From: Nocardioides psychrotolerans
GTDB lineage: Bacteria > Actinomycetota > Actinomycetes > Propionibacteriales > Nocardioidaceae
Direction of reading: 5' to 3'
Assembly: GCF_900113685.1 (NCBI RefSeq)
Contig: NZ_FOQG01000001.1
Coordinates: 310,001 to 374,000, forward strand
Length of the DNA: 64,000 bases
Shown here: positions 19,772 to 28,137 of the stretch, in pieces
How positions within the stretch are numbered: position 1 is the first letter of the stretch
How the letters are laid out: the number at the start of each line of letters is the position of its first letter
Notes under the pieces: model-generated
Seen by the model: the letters and a program-made list of their open reading frames with translations, nothing else
What the model was told of the DNA's origin: nothing
Database searches by the model: none
Position numbers and translations under genes: made by a program

Positions 19772-21019
19772 TCACAGGGCGTCTCGGAAGAGCTTCTCGA
19801 CGTCGCTCCGGGTGGCCGCGCGGGGGTTGGTCGTCAGGCACGCGTCGTCCAGCGTGGTGCCGGCCAGCCGCGGGATGTCGGCCTCGCAGACCCCGAGCTC
19901 GCGCAACCCCCGGGGCACGCCAACGTCGTCAGCGAGGCGCCGCACGTGGTCGGCGAGGAGCTCGGCGGCTTCCTCGCCCGGCATGCCGGAGACCTCCAGC
20001 CCGGACGCGGCGGCCAGGTCGGTGAAGCGGTCGGGCGTGGCCCGGGCGTTGTAGCGGATGACGTGCGGCAGCAGCACCCCGTTGACGACCCCGTGCGGCG
20101 CGTCGAGGAGGCCCCCGACCTGGTGGCTCATGGCGTGGGTCGCGCCGAGGATGGCGTTGGAGAAGGCCAGCCCCGCCTCGAGGCTGGCCTGGGCCATCTT
20201 CGTCCGGGGCCGCTCCTCCTTCGGGTCGGTCATGGTGCTGCGCAGGTAGGTGCACACCAGGCCGACGGCGCTGAGCGCGTGGTTGTCGGCCAGCGGGTTG
20301 TGGGCCAGCGAGACGAAGGCCTCGATGCCGTGGGTGAGCGCGTCGAGGCCGGTGGCCGCGTTGAGCTGCTCGGGCATCGTCATCAGCAGCCGAGGGTCGG
20401 TGATCGAGATGTCCGGCACCAGGGCGCGGCCCATGATCGTGATCTTCACCGAGCGCTCGGTGTCGGTGACGATGCAGAACTGGCTGACGTCGGCGCCGGT
20501 GCCCGAGGTGGTCGGGATGATCAGCACCGGCGGGATCGGCTGGGTCATCTGGTCGATGCCGGCGTAGTCGAGGATGTCGCCGCCGTTGCCCGACAGCACC
20601 GCCACGCCCTTGGCGGCGTCGGCGCAGGAGCCGCCGCCGATGCCGATGATGACGTCGCAGTCCCACTCCAGGTAGTGGGCGTAGGCCGCCCGGACCTCGT
20701 GGTCGCGCGGGTTGGGGGTGACCCGCGACCACTGCACCGGCCGGAGTCCGCAGTCGCGCAGGTGGCCGAGCAGCTCCTCGACCCAGCCGGCCTCGATGAT
20801 GCCGGGGTCGGTGACCACCAACGGTCGGCGCGCGCCGAGCCGGACGGCGGCGAAGCCGGCCTCGGCCAGCGACCCCATCCCGAAGACGACCTCGGGCGCG
20901 TGGAACTTCACCAGCCCGGAGGGCTCGCGCGGCGCGTCGTGGCGCACCGGTTCTCGGTCCGCGACGGTGGTCGAGCGGCGCGGTGCGATCGTGTCGGCGG
21001 GCGCCATCGTGGTGGTCAT
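19772..21019 (-). CDS. Iron-containing alcohol dehydrogenase
   Basis: 415 aa. Group III dehydrogenase with GGGSCADAAKG, PTTSGTGADVSQFCIVTD, a metal-ligand segment GLDALTHGIEAFVS and HAMSHQVGGLLDAPHG. About 37 extra residues precede the domain. It is a different subfamily from the Mdo-type enzyme at 11364-12656. ATG at 21019 has GGAGG 5 nt upstream. Two tandem copies of the 26-bp operator lie 70-119 bp upstream. It heads the dehydrogenase-kinase-regulator operon. Substrate not determinable. Confidence 0.88.
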   Translation of the reverse strand: MTTTMAPADTIAPRRSTTVADREPVRHDAPREPSGLVKFHAPEVVFGMGSLAEAGFAAVRLGARRPLVVTDPGIIEAGWVEELLGHLRDCGLRPVQWSRVTPNPRDHEVRAAYAHYLEWDCDVIIGIGGGSCADAAKGVAVLSGNGGDILDYAGIDQMTQPIPPVLIIPTTSGTGADVSQFCIVTDTERSVKITIMGRALVPDISITDPRLLMTMPEQLNAATGLDALTHGIEAFVSLAHNPLADNHALSAVGLVCTYLRSTMTDPKEERPRTKMAQASLEAGLAFSNAILGATHAMSHQVGGLLDAPHGVVNGVLLPHVIRYNARATPDRFTDLAAASGLEVSGMPGEEAAELLADHVRRLADDVGVPRGLRELGVCEADIPRLAGTTLDDACLTTNPRAATRSDVEKLFRDAL

Positions 21020-21082
21020 CTGAGCCTCCAAGCCTGTGACGGGGACCACACTGCCTCGCCCTACGTTGCGAAAGCGTTGGTT

Positions 21083-21138
21083 GGTGCCCCCACCTGCCCC
21101 GACGGAGGGGGCACCACCTGCCCGGACGGACAGGTGCC
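21083..21138. promoter_or_regulatory. Tandem operator copies upstream of the iron-type dehydrogenase
   Basis: 21113-21138 matches the 26-bp mftA/mdo palindrome at about 23 of 26 positions (CACCTGCCCGG then ACGGACAGGTG). 21089-21114 is a weaker copy (about 18 of 26). The two are 24 bp apart, so dimers would bind on similar faces of the helix. A 9-bp inverted repeat (GGTGCCCCC/GGGGGCACC, 21083-21091 and 21107-21115) overlaps and might end the mftD-SDR transcript. Confidence 0.7.
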
Positions 21139-21141
21139 CCG

Positions 21142-21924
21142 TCAGCCGACGAAGCCGCCGTCGGCGTGCACGACCGAGCCGTTGAGCACCCGCCCCTCCC
21201 GCGAGCACGCGAAGGCGATGGTGGCGGCGACCTCGCGCGGGTCGAGCAGGTCCTGGAGCAGCTGCGCAGGTGCGAGGTCGGAGGCGGTGACGCCGTAGAG
21301 CGCCGCGGTCGCGTCGAGCATCGCGGTGCGCGTGCCCCCGGGTGCGACGGCCGCGGCGGTGACCCCGGTTCCGACGAGGTCGGCGGCCAGCCCGCGCACC
21401 AGCCCCACGACCGCGTGCTTGACGGTCGTGTAGGCAGCGAGGTGGAACAGCCCCCGCGTGCCGGCCGCGGAGGCGACGGCGACGAAGCGGCAACCGGCGG
21501 GGTCGGGCCCGGTGAGCATCTCCGGTACGGCGGCCGCGGCGGTGTTCCACACCCCCACGACGTCCACCTCCCACTGCGCGGCGAGGCTGGTGTCCTGCCA
21601 CAGCGGGACTCCGCCGCCGATGACCGCGGCGGCCGCAACGGCCACGTCGAGCCGACCCCACTCCTCCACCGCGCAGGCCACCGCGTGCCGCAGCGCCGCG
21701 GGGTCGCACACGTCGGCCTGCAGGGTGATCCCCCGGTCTCCGAGCACGTCGCCGGTGCGCTCGAGGTCGGCCGGGGTGGCGAGCGGGTAGCCCGCGCGCC
21801 CGCCGTCGCCCTCGCACGAGTCGAGCGCGACCACCCGCAGCCCCTGGTCGGCGAGCAGCACCGCGGTGGCCGCGCCGATCCCGCGGGCCGCCCCCGTGAC
21901 CAGCGCGACCCGTGGCTCGCTCAC
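21142..21924 (-). CDS. Mycofactocin-coupled SDR family oxidoreductase
   Basis: 260 aa. Rossmann motif TGAARGIG, active-site Ser (VASAAG) and Y-x-x-x-K (AYTTVKHA). An insertion after the second beta strand (YPLATPADLERTGDVL) is the hallmark of the mycofactocin-coupled subfamily, thought to hold NAD(H) so firmly that mycofactocin must reoxidise it. GTG at 21924 overlaps the mftD stop (GTGA). Acts on an alcohol or ketone; substrate unknown. Confidence 0.87.
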   Translation of the reverse strand: MSEPRVALVTGAARGIGAATAVLLADQGLRVVALDSCEGDGGRAGYPLATPADLERTGDVLGDRGITLQADVCDPAALRHAVACAVEEWGRLDVAVAAAAVIGGGVPLWQDTSLAAQWEVDVVGVWNTAAAAVPEMLTGPDPAGCRFVAVASAAGTRGLFHLAAYTTVKHAVVGLVRGLAADLVGTGVTAAAVAPGGTRTAMLDATAALYGVTASDLAPAQLLQDLLDPREVAATIAFACSREGRVLNGSVVHADGGFVG

Positions 21925-23126
21925 GTGCCCGCGCGGTCCCGGGCAGTGGTGCCGCCGAGCGTGCGCAGGAAGCCGTCGGGCACCACCACGTCGTCGGGCG
22001 AGAGGTCGTGGACCGAGGAGTGGCCCATGCCGAGCAGTGAGGAGTCGACGCCGCCCCGCAGGACGTCGAGGACGTTCTCCACGCCCGCCTGCCCGTTGGC
22101 GGCCAGGCCCCAGAGGTAGGCACGACCGATCATCACCGCCCGGGCACCGAGGGCGACGGCCTTGACGACGTCGCTGCCCCGGCGGATCCCGCCGTCCATC
22201 AGCACCTCGACCTCGTCGCCGACCGCGGCGACCACCGCGGGCAGCACCCGGATCGGGGCCGGGGTCCCGTCGAGGTTGTTGCCGCCGTGGTTGGAGACCG
22301 AGATCGCGGTGACGCCGGCGTCGACGGCCGCCCGGGCGTCGTCCACGCGGCAGATGCCCTTGAGCATGAACGGCCCGCCCCACTCCTCGACCATCCACGC
22401 AATGTCGTCCCAGGTCGGCGGCGGGGTCTGCGCCCACTCGCCGTAGGCCCCGAAGAAGGTGGGTGCCTGGTCCTCGGCGCCGGGGTCGACGAGGTTGGGC
22501 GTGGTGAGGTCAGGCAGCTTCCCGGAGCGGGCGAAGTCGTAGAGCCAGCGCGGCCGGCGCAGCGCCTCGGGGGCGAAGCGGGCCATCGCCCTGAGGTCCA
22601 GCTTCTCCGGGATCACCGGGCTGCCCCAGTCTCGGCCGTAGGAGAACGACCAGTCCAGCGTGGCGATCAGGCCCACGCAGCCCGCGTCGCGGGCCCGGTC
22701 GAATCGGCGGGCCATCACCTCCCGGCTGCCCATCCAGTAGGACTGGTAGAACACCTGCGAGCAGGCCTCGGTGACCTCCTCGACCGGCTTGCTCGCGAAC
22801 GAGCTGAGCCCCATCGCGATGCCCCGGGCGGCCGCCGCTCGAGCGACGGCGACCTCGCCGTCGGGGTGCACGGCCTGCACGCCGGTGGGCGAGATCAGCA
22901 CCGGCATCGAGATCGTCTGACCCATCACCGTGGTCGCGAGGTCGTGCTCGGCCGTCAGTCCCGCCACGTGCGGCGCGAGGCCGAGCTCACCGAAGGCGCG
23001 AGTGTTGTCGTCGTAGGACGTGCCACGCTCCGAGCCCGCGAGCAACGCGCTGTAGACCGACGACGGCAGGCGCTTCTGCGCCCGCCGCTGTGCCTCGGCC
23101 ACCGTCTCCATCCATCCCGAACCCAT
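21921..23126 (-). CDS. mftD: Pre-mycofactocin synthase MftD
   Basis: 401 aa FMN-dependent alpha-hydroxy-acid dehydrogenase family. Visible: SPTGVQAVHPDGE, SVSNHGGNNLDGTP (FMN/substrate region) and LMDGGIRRGSDVVKA (phosphate binding). MftD oxidatively deaminates AGDP to give pre-mycofactocin, the redox-active centre. GGGAGG 4 nt before the ATG. It is separated from mftABCEF by about 12 kb and heads an operon with the SDR, under its own operator copy. Confidence 0.92.
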   Translation of the reverse strand: MGSGWMETVAEAQRRAQKRLPSSVYSALLAGSERGTSYDDNTRAFGELGLAPHVAGLTAEHDLATTVMGQTISMPVLISPTGVQAVHPDGEVAVARAAAARGIAMGLSSFASKPVEEVTEACSQVFYQSYWMGSREVMARRFDRARDAGCVGLIATLDWSFSYGRDWGSPVIPEKLDLRAMARFAPEALRRPRWLYDFARSGKLPDLTTPNLVDPGAEDQAPTFFGAYGEWAQTPPPTWDDIAWMVEEWGGPFMLKGICRVDDARAAVDAGVTAISVSNHGGNNLDGTPAPIRVLPAVVAAVGDEVEVLMDGGIRRGSDVVKAVALGARAVMIGRAYLWGLAANGQAGVENVLDVLRGGVDSSLLGMGHSSVHDLSPDDVVVPDGFLRTLGGTTARDRAGT

Positions 23127-23178
23127 CGAACCTCCCGGTGTCGTGTCGCTCTCGACGCTAGGAGCAACCGGGGCCCGT

Positions 23179-23204
23179 GATAACTACCCGTTGTGACAGG
23201 TGGC
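23179..23204. promoter_or_regulatory. Degenerate operator copy upstream of mftD
   Basis: Read on the minus strand, the left arm GCCACCTGTC matches the mftA/mdo operator fully. At the same 26-bp spacing the right arm CGGGTAGTTATC matches at 7 of 12. It lies 53-78 bp before the mftD start. Confidence 0.5.
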
Positions 23205-23231
23205 CCCGCCCGGTCGGTCCCGGTCCCGACC

Positions 23232-23640
23232 TCAGGCGAGCCGGCTGCGCAGAAACCGCACCGTGCGCTCGATCGAGCGCTGCCACCCGGCGTGGCCGCG
23301 ATAGTCGGTGTCTAGCACCGCGAAGCCGGCACCGGCCAGCCAGGCCTGCTCGCGGGCCAGCCCCTGGCCGGCGACCTAGACGTCGGGGTCGATGTAGCCG
23401 TGGTTGAGGACGACCCCGGGGGAACGGGCCCGGCCCGGTGGGGCGCAGGAGGATGCCCGAGACGGTGACCCCGCTGCTGTCGTAGGTGACCTGGGAGCGG
23501 GTGTAGTCGGCCGTCTCCTCGACCACGCGGCCGTAGCGGATCCGGCTGGCCCGGAAATCCTCGCGCATCAGCGCCGGCAGGGAACGCGCGTCGGGCGCCG
23601 GTGGCAGCGCCGGTTCGGCCGGCTCAACCGGCTCGGTGGG
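23232..23640 (-). pseudogene. Decayed alpha/beta hydrolase (prolyl-oligopeptidase type)
   Basis: The minus strand reads as a hydrolase N-terminal region (SRIRYGRVVEETADYTRSQ then GVTVSGILLRPTGPGPFP), then shifts frame at the oxyanion-loop segment (VVLNHGYIDPDV), hits an in-frame TAG at about 23378, and resumes (VAGQGLAREQAWLAGAGFAVLDTDYRGH). It then jumps straight to a typical C-terminus (GWQRSIERTVRFLRSRLA). The nucleophile region is missing. A frameshift, a stop and an internal deletion make it non-functional. Its 5' end abuts the xdhC-like stop. Confidence 0.75.
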
Positions 23641-23664
23641 CTCGGTGGCGGGGTGCGGCGGGGC

Positions 23665-24804
23665 TCACGGCAGGTGGTCGAGGTCGCCGTGGATGCGGCC
23701 CTCCGTGCTCACCAGGCGCTCGCCCGTGCCACCCCAGCGGCCGGCGATGATCTCGGCGGCGATGCTGATCGCGGTCTCCTCGGGCGTGCGGGCACCGAGG
23801 TCGAGGCCGATCGGGCTGGAGAGCCGCTGGAGCTCCTCCTTGCTCACGCCGACCTCGAGCAGGCGGGTGACGCGGTCCTCGTGGGTGCGCCGCGAGCCCA
23901 TCGCGCCGACATAGGCGACCTCGGGGAGGCGAAGGGCGACCTCGAGGAGGGGTACGTCGAACTTGGGGTCGTGGGTGAGCACCGTGACGACCGTGCGCTG
24001 GTCGATGCGCCCGGCCTCCTGCTCTGCGGTCAGGTAGCGGTGGGGCCAGTCGACGACGACCTCGTGGGCGTCCGGGAAGCGGCTGTGGGTCGCAAAGACC
24101 GGGCGGGCGTCACAGACGGTGACCTGGTAGCCGAGGAAGGCGCCGACCCGGGCGACGGCGGCGGCGAAGTCGATCGCCCCGAAGACCAGCAGCCGCGGTT
24201 TGGGCGCGAAGGCCCAGACGAAGACGCGCATGCCCTCGCCGCGGCGCTCTCCGTCGGGACCGTAGGTGAGCGTGGCGTTGGTGCCGCTGGCGAGCAGGCC
24301 CATGGCGTCGTCGTGGACGGCGCCGTCGGCGCGGGTGCTGCCGAGGGTGCCCTCGTTGTCGTGCGACTCGGGACGGATGACCAGGCGCTTGCCGAGCCAG
24401 GAGGGGTCGGGGTGCTCGATCACCGTGGCCAGCGCGACCGCGCGGCCCTCGGTGATGTCGGCGGCGATGTCGCCGAGCTCGGGGAAGGTGTCGCGCGATA
24501 CCTTCTCGACGTAGACGTCGAGGATGCCGCCGCAGGTCAGGCCGACGGCGAACGCGTCGTCGTCGGAGACGCCGTAGCGCTCCAGGACCGGCGCCCCCGA
24601 CACGACGACCGACTCGGCCAGCTCGTAGACCGCGCCCTCGACGCAGCCCCCGGAGACCGACCCGACGGCCGCACCCTCCCGGGTCACCAGCATCGAGGCT
24701 CCGGGAGGCCGGGGGGCGGAGCGGAAGGTCGCCACGACGGTGCCGACCCCGATCTCCTCCCCCGCGTGCCAGCGGGTCATCAGCTCTTCGAGCACGTCAC
24801 GCAC
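23665..24804 (-). CDS. coxF: XdhC/CoxF-type molybdenum hydroxylase maturation factor
   Basis: 379 aa. N-terminal XdhC/CoxI domain (SVSGGCVEGAVYELAE with the conserved Cys, and GLTCGGILDVYVE) and a C-terminal Rossmann domain (LLVFGAIDFAAAVARVGAFLGY, then GAMGSRRTHEDR). Such proteins bind and protect sulfurated molybdenum cofactor and load it into xanthine-oxidase-family enzymes; the CoxSLM enzyme at 1679-5489 is the obvious client. GTG at 24804 overlaps the coxE stop by 8 nt. Last gene of coxDEF. Confidence 0.87.
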   Translation of the reverse strand: MRDVLEELMTRWHAGEEIGVGTVVATFRSAPRPPGASMLVTREGAAVGSVSGGCVEGAVYELAESVVVSGAPVLERYGVSDDDAFAVGLTCGGILDVYVEKVSRDTFPELGDIAADITEGRAVALATVIEHPDPSWLGKRLVIRPESHDNEGTLGSTRADGAVHDDAMGLLASGTNATLTYGPDGERRGEGMRVFVWAFAPKPRLLVFGAIDFAAAVARVGAFLGYQVTVCDARPVFATHSRFPDAHEVVVDWPHRYLTAEQEAGRIDQRTVVTVLTHDPKFDVPLLEVALRLPEVAYVGAMGSRRTHEDRVTRLLEVGVSKEELQRLSSPIGLDLGARTPEETAISIAAEIIAGRWGGTGERLVSTEGRIHGDLDHLP

Positions 24805-25933
24805 GTGCCACCACCTCCACCAGGTCTGCGAACGTCGCCAGCGAGTGACCGGCGAGGAAGTCGTCGACGTGCGGCAGGGCAGCCACCACGCCCTGCTGCA
24901 CCGGCTCGTAGCCGGCCTTGCCGCGGTGCGGGTTGACCCACACCACGCGGTGCGCGACCCGGTGCAGGCGGCGCATCTGCTCGCCGAGCAGCGTGCAGTC
25001 ACCGCGCTCCCAGCCGTCGCTGAACACCACGACCACGGCACCGCGGGCCATGCCGCGCCGGCCCCAGCGGTCGAGGAAGACCTGCAGGGTCTCGCCCAGG
25101 CGGGTGCCGCCGGACCAGTCGGGGACGGCCTCGCCCGCGGCGACCAGCGCCCGCTCGGCGTCGCGGCTGTGCAGCGCGCGGGTCAGGTGGGTCAGCCGGG
25201 TGCCGACGGTGAACGTCTCGACGACGCCGGGGCCCTGCGACATCCGGTGCGCGAGGCGCAGCAGCGCGTCGGCGTAGCCGTTCATCGAGCCGGACACGTC
25301 GATCAGCAGCACCACCCGGCGCGGCTTCTCCGCGCGTCGGCGCCACTCGATCGCCGAGGGCTCGCCCATGCGACGCAGGCTCTCGCGCAGCGTGCGGGAG
25401 GCGTCGACCTGGCCGCGGTGCCAGGCCCGGTGCCGCGCCGTACGACGGAGGGGGGCGCGCGGGTGCAGCGTCGCGAACATCGCGGAGAGCCGGTGCTTCT
25501 CGGCCGCGGACATGCCGGCGACGTCGCGGTGGCGCAGGACCTCGGCGTTGCTGGCCATCGCCTGGACCGTCTCCCCGTTCCCGTCGCCCTGCCCCTCACG
25601 CTCGTCGGAGGGCAGGTCGGAGAAGGACGGAGCGGTCGGCGGGGCCGGGGTGGCGCGGGGCAGGCCGTCGCGGGCGTTGAAGTAGGCCTCGAAGACCTGG
25701 TCGTAGCGGCGCAGGTCGTCCGGGGAGCCGCACAGGGTCGCGCGGCCGGCGTTGTAGGTCGCGCGCTGGTCGCCGAGCCCGACGACCGAGACCGCGTCGA
25801 GGAAGCCCTGGGTGCGGTCCTGGGTCACCGGCAGGCCGGCGGCGCGCAGCGCCCGGGCGAAGCCGGCGAGGACCTCGTCGACCTCGCGGACCGGGGTCGA
25901 CTCGCCGGGGGCGCGCTGCTGGAGGTCGATCAC
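24797..25933 (-). CDS. coxE: CoxE-type VWA protein
   Basis: 378 aa. A helical N-terminal region is followed by a VWA domain with intact MIDAS motif (LLIDVSGSMNGYADALLR) and conserved FSDGWERGD. In CODH systems CoxE partners the AAA+ ATPase CoxD to build the Mo-Cu cluster. Here the client is a form II enzyme, so the exact job is uncertain. GTG start overlaps the coxD stop (GTGA). Confidence 0.9.
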   Translation of the reverse strand: MIDLQQRAPGESTPVREVDEVLAGFARALRAAGLPVTQDRTQGFLDAVSVVGLGDQRATYNAGRATLCGSPDDLRRYDQVFEAYFNARDGLPRATPAPPTAPSFSDLPSDEREGQGDGNGETVQAMASNAEVLRHRDVAGMSAAEKHRLSAMFATLHPRAPLRRTARHRAWHRGQVDASRTLRESLRRMGEPSAIEWRRRAEKPRRVVLLIDVSGSMNGYADALLRLAHRMSQGPGVVETFTVGTRLTHLTRALHSRDAERALVAAGEAVPDWSGGTRLGETLQVFLDRWGRRGMARGAVVVVFSDGWERGDCTLLGEQMRRLHRVAHRVVWVNPHRGKAGYEPVQQGVVAALPHVDDFLAGHSLATFADLVEVVARA

Positions 25934-26802
25934 GTGCGCAGCATCTGGTCGAGCGCCTGCTTCACGCGGTCGGTGTCCTCGCGGTACTTCACCAGCGCGC
26001 CGAGCGTGCGCGCCGAGGTCTCGAGGTCGACCTCGGTGGCCCCGAGGTGCTGGAGCGCGCGGGCCCAGTCGAGGGTCTCGGCGACGCCCGGGGGCTTCTC
26101 CAGGTCACCGCGCTGGCGCAGCTGCTGAGCGATCGTGGCCACCTGGCGGGCCAGGGTCTCGGAGACCTCGGGCGCGCGCGAGCGCAGGATCTCGACCTCG
26201 CGGTCCAGGCCGGGATGGTCGATCCAGTGGTAGAGGCAGCGCCGCTTGAGGGCGTCGTGGAGCTCGCGGGTCCGGTTGGAGGTCAAGATGACCACCGGCG
26301 GGGTCACCGCCTTGACGGTGCCGAGCTCGGGGATGGAGACCTGGTAGGTCGAGAGCACCTCGAGCAGGAACGCCTCGAACTCGTCGTCGGCGCGGTCGAC
26401 CTCGTCGACGAGCAGCACGGCCGGGGCCTGCTGGAGCGCGGCCAGCACGGGGCGCGCGAGCAGGAACCGCTCGTCGTACAGGCTCTTCTCGGCCTCCTCG
26501 ACGTCCGCGCCGCCCGCTGCCTCGAGGGCACGCAGGTGCAAGATCTGGCGCGGGAAGTCCCAGTCGTAGAGCGCCTGGGTGGCGTCGATGCCCTCGTAGC
26601 ACTGCAGCCGCACCAGCGGCAGGCCCAGGCTCTCCGCGATCGCCTCGGCGAGCGCGGTCTTGCCGGTGCCGGGCTCGCCCTCGAGGAGCAGCGGGCGCTG
26701 CATCTTGAGGCTGAGGAAGACCACGGTCGCGAGGTCGTCGTCGCTGAGGTAGCCGGTCTCCCGCAGGCGCGCGGTGACGTCGGCGGGCGAAGTGGGCTCC
26801 AT
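25930..26802 (-). CDS. coxD: CoxD-type MoxR AAA+ ATPase
   Basis: 290 aa. Walker A GEPGTGKT near residue 42, Walker B LLVDEVDRADDEFEAFLLE, and TSNRTRELHDALKRRC, the standard MoxR/CoxD arrangement. No His-rich tail, unlike the paralogue at 12752. The ATG at 26802 fits the family N-terminus (SPADVTARLRETGYL) and has TACCGT 7 nt upstream; a GTG 11 codons earlier lacks such support. First gene of coxDEF. Confidence 0.9.
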   Translation of the reverse strand: MEPTSPADVTARLRETGYLSDDDLATVVFLSLKMQRPLLLEGEPGTGKTALAEAIAESLGLPLVRLQCYEGIDATQALYDWDFPRQILHLRALEAAGGADVEEAEKSLYDERFLLARPVLAALQQAPAVLLVDEVDRADDEFEAFLLEVLSTYQVSIPELGTVKAVTPPVVILTSNRTRELHDALKRRCLYHWIDHPGLDREVEILRSRAPEVSETLARQVATIAQQLRQRGDLEKPPGVAETLDWARALQHLGATEVDLETSARTLGALVKYREDTDRVKQALDQMLRT

Positions 26803-26809
26803 GCTGCCC

Positions 26810-26815
26810 ACGGTA
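26810..26815 (-). promoter_or_regulatory. -10 box, leaderless coxD
   Basis: TACCGT on the minus strand, 7 nt before the ATG at 26802. Confidence 0.5.
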
Positions 26816-26896
26816 CTGACCGCGGCGTTGGTCACCGGTTGGGGCCGGTGGTCGAGCTGGCGGCTCCGAGGAGGTCCCAGGTGTTGCCGGCTGCGG

Positions 26897-27016
26897 TCAT
26901 CCGCACGTGCTGGGCCGCGGGGTGTCCTCGACGAGGTCGAGGCCGAGTGCGGTGGTGAAGAAGTCGATGGCCTCGTCCTCGGCGTGGACCAGGACGGTGG
27001 TGAGGTCGATGCGCAC
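26897..27016 (-). pseudogene. Truncated VOC (glyoxalase-like) protein
   Basis: A 39-codon reading frame from GTG 27016 matches the first beta-alpha unit of small VOC proteins (VRIDLTTVLVHAEDEAIDFF then TTALGLDLVED) and then stops at TGA 26897. The family normally runs 110-140 aa, so this is an N-terminal fragment left by deletion or frame damage. Further VOC sequence is not recognisable downstream. Confidence 0.5.
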
Positions 27017-27062
27017 CTGTTCAGCCTAGGCCGGCGGTTGGTCCGGTCGGCAGACTGGTCGC

Positions 27063-27458
27063 ATGCCCGCCCAGCCTCCCGACAAGATCTGCGCCTCGTG
27101 CGGGCGCCGCATCGAGTGGCGCAAGAAGTGGGCGAGGAGCTGGGACGAGGTGAGGTTCTGCGGTGCGGCCTGCCGCAGCCGCAAGGTGCGGCCCGTCGAC
27201 GAGCAGCTGTCGCAGTCGATCCTCGCGCTGCTCGCCGGTCGCGCTGCCGGCGCGACGATCTGTCCTTCGGACGCGGCGCGGGCGGTGGGCTCGAGCGCTG
27301 GCGACGCCGGCCCGGAGGCCTGGCGCGAGCTGATGGAGCCGGCCCGCCGTGCCGCGCGCCGCCTGGTCGACGCCGGCCAGGTCGAGATCACCCAGGGCGG
27401 CAAGGTCGTCGACCCGTCCACCGCCAAGGGGCCGATCCGGATCCGCCGGGTGCGCTGA
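27063..27458 (+). CDS. DUF2256/DUF3253 fusion protein
   Basis: 131 aa. Residues 8-40 match DUF2256 (KICASCGRRIEWRKKW, then FCGAACR), a small zinc-finger-like module with two Cys pairs. Residues about 48-130 match DUF3253, a winged-helix-like domain (CPSDAARAVG, ARRLVDAGQVEITQGG). Fusion of the two is common in actinobacteria. Nucleic-acid binding is plausible but unproven. ATG lies 6 nt after a weak CAGACT -10 box. Confidence 0.85.
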   Translation: MPAQPPDKICASCGRRIEWRKKWARSWDEVRFCGAACRSRKVRPVDEQLSQSILALLAGRAAGATICPSDAARAVGSSAGDAGPEAWRELMEPARRAARRLVDAGQVEITQGGKVVDPSTAKGPIRIRRVR

Positions 27459-27582
27459 GCCGTCCCTGGCGCGGGGCTGGCCTGGGTCGGTCCGAAGGGT
27501 GGTGACCTGGGGGCGGTCCCCACCCACCCGAGCCCCACCAGCCACCACTTACCCGGTTGACCCCAGCACGGCGCCGTGCCGC

Positions 27583-28137
27583 TCAGCGGGCGTCGACGTC
27601 GTGGCCGGTCGCGAGGTCGCCACACTCGACCAGGTCGACCTCGTGGGCAGCGAGGTAGGAGCGGGCACCCTCGTCGCCGCTCGCCTCGGCCAGCACGCCG
27701 GCCCAGTGCTCGCGGCCGATCAGCACCGGGTGTCCGGGCCGACCGTCGTAGGCCGCACGGCGCAGGTCGGCGCGATCAGTGCCGGCGGCGACCACTCGTC
27801 GTACGACGTCGGCGGTGACGTCGGGCAGGTCGACGAGCAGGACCATCGCCGCCTCCCCGTCCTCGGGCAGGGCGCGGAGACCGGCGCGCAGCGAGGCGGA
27901 CATGCCATCGGCCCAGTCGGAGGCGATGACGACGTCGACACCCAGCCCGTCGAGGAGGCGCACGGCCTCGTCGGCGCAGGCACCGAGGACGACGGTGACC
28001 CGGTCGCACCCGCCGTCGATGAGGCTCTGGACGCCGCGGGCGACCCACGGGCCCCCGTCCTCGTCGTGGACCAGGGCCTTGGGCATGCCCATGCGGCTGC
28101 CGGCGCCTGCCGCCAGGAGGACTCCCTCGACACTCAC
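27583..28137 (-). CDS. MobA-like nucleotidyltransferase, probable molybdenum cofactor cytidylyltransferase
   Basis: 184 aa. The nucleotide-binding loop LLAAGAGSRMGMPKAL and VDLPDVTADVVRRV fit the MocA/MobA-like NTP-transferase family. MocA-type enzymes make molybdopterin cytosine dinucleotide, the cofactor of CoxL-type enzymes, and one is expected near cox genes. It is not in the cox operon, however: its GTG overlaps the stop of the membrane-protein gene next to the sigma factor. Other substrates are possible. Confidence 0.75.
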   Translation of the reverse strand: MSVEGVLLAAGAGSRMGMPKALVHDEDGGPWVARGVQSLIDGGCDRVTVVLGACADEAVRLLDGLGVDVVIASDWADGMSASLRAGLRALPEDGEAAMVLLVDLPDVTADVVRRVVAAGTDRADLRRAAYDGRPGHPVLIGREHWAGVLAEASGDEGARSYLAAHEVDLVECGDLATGHDVDAR

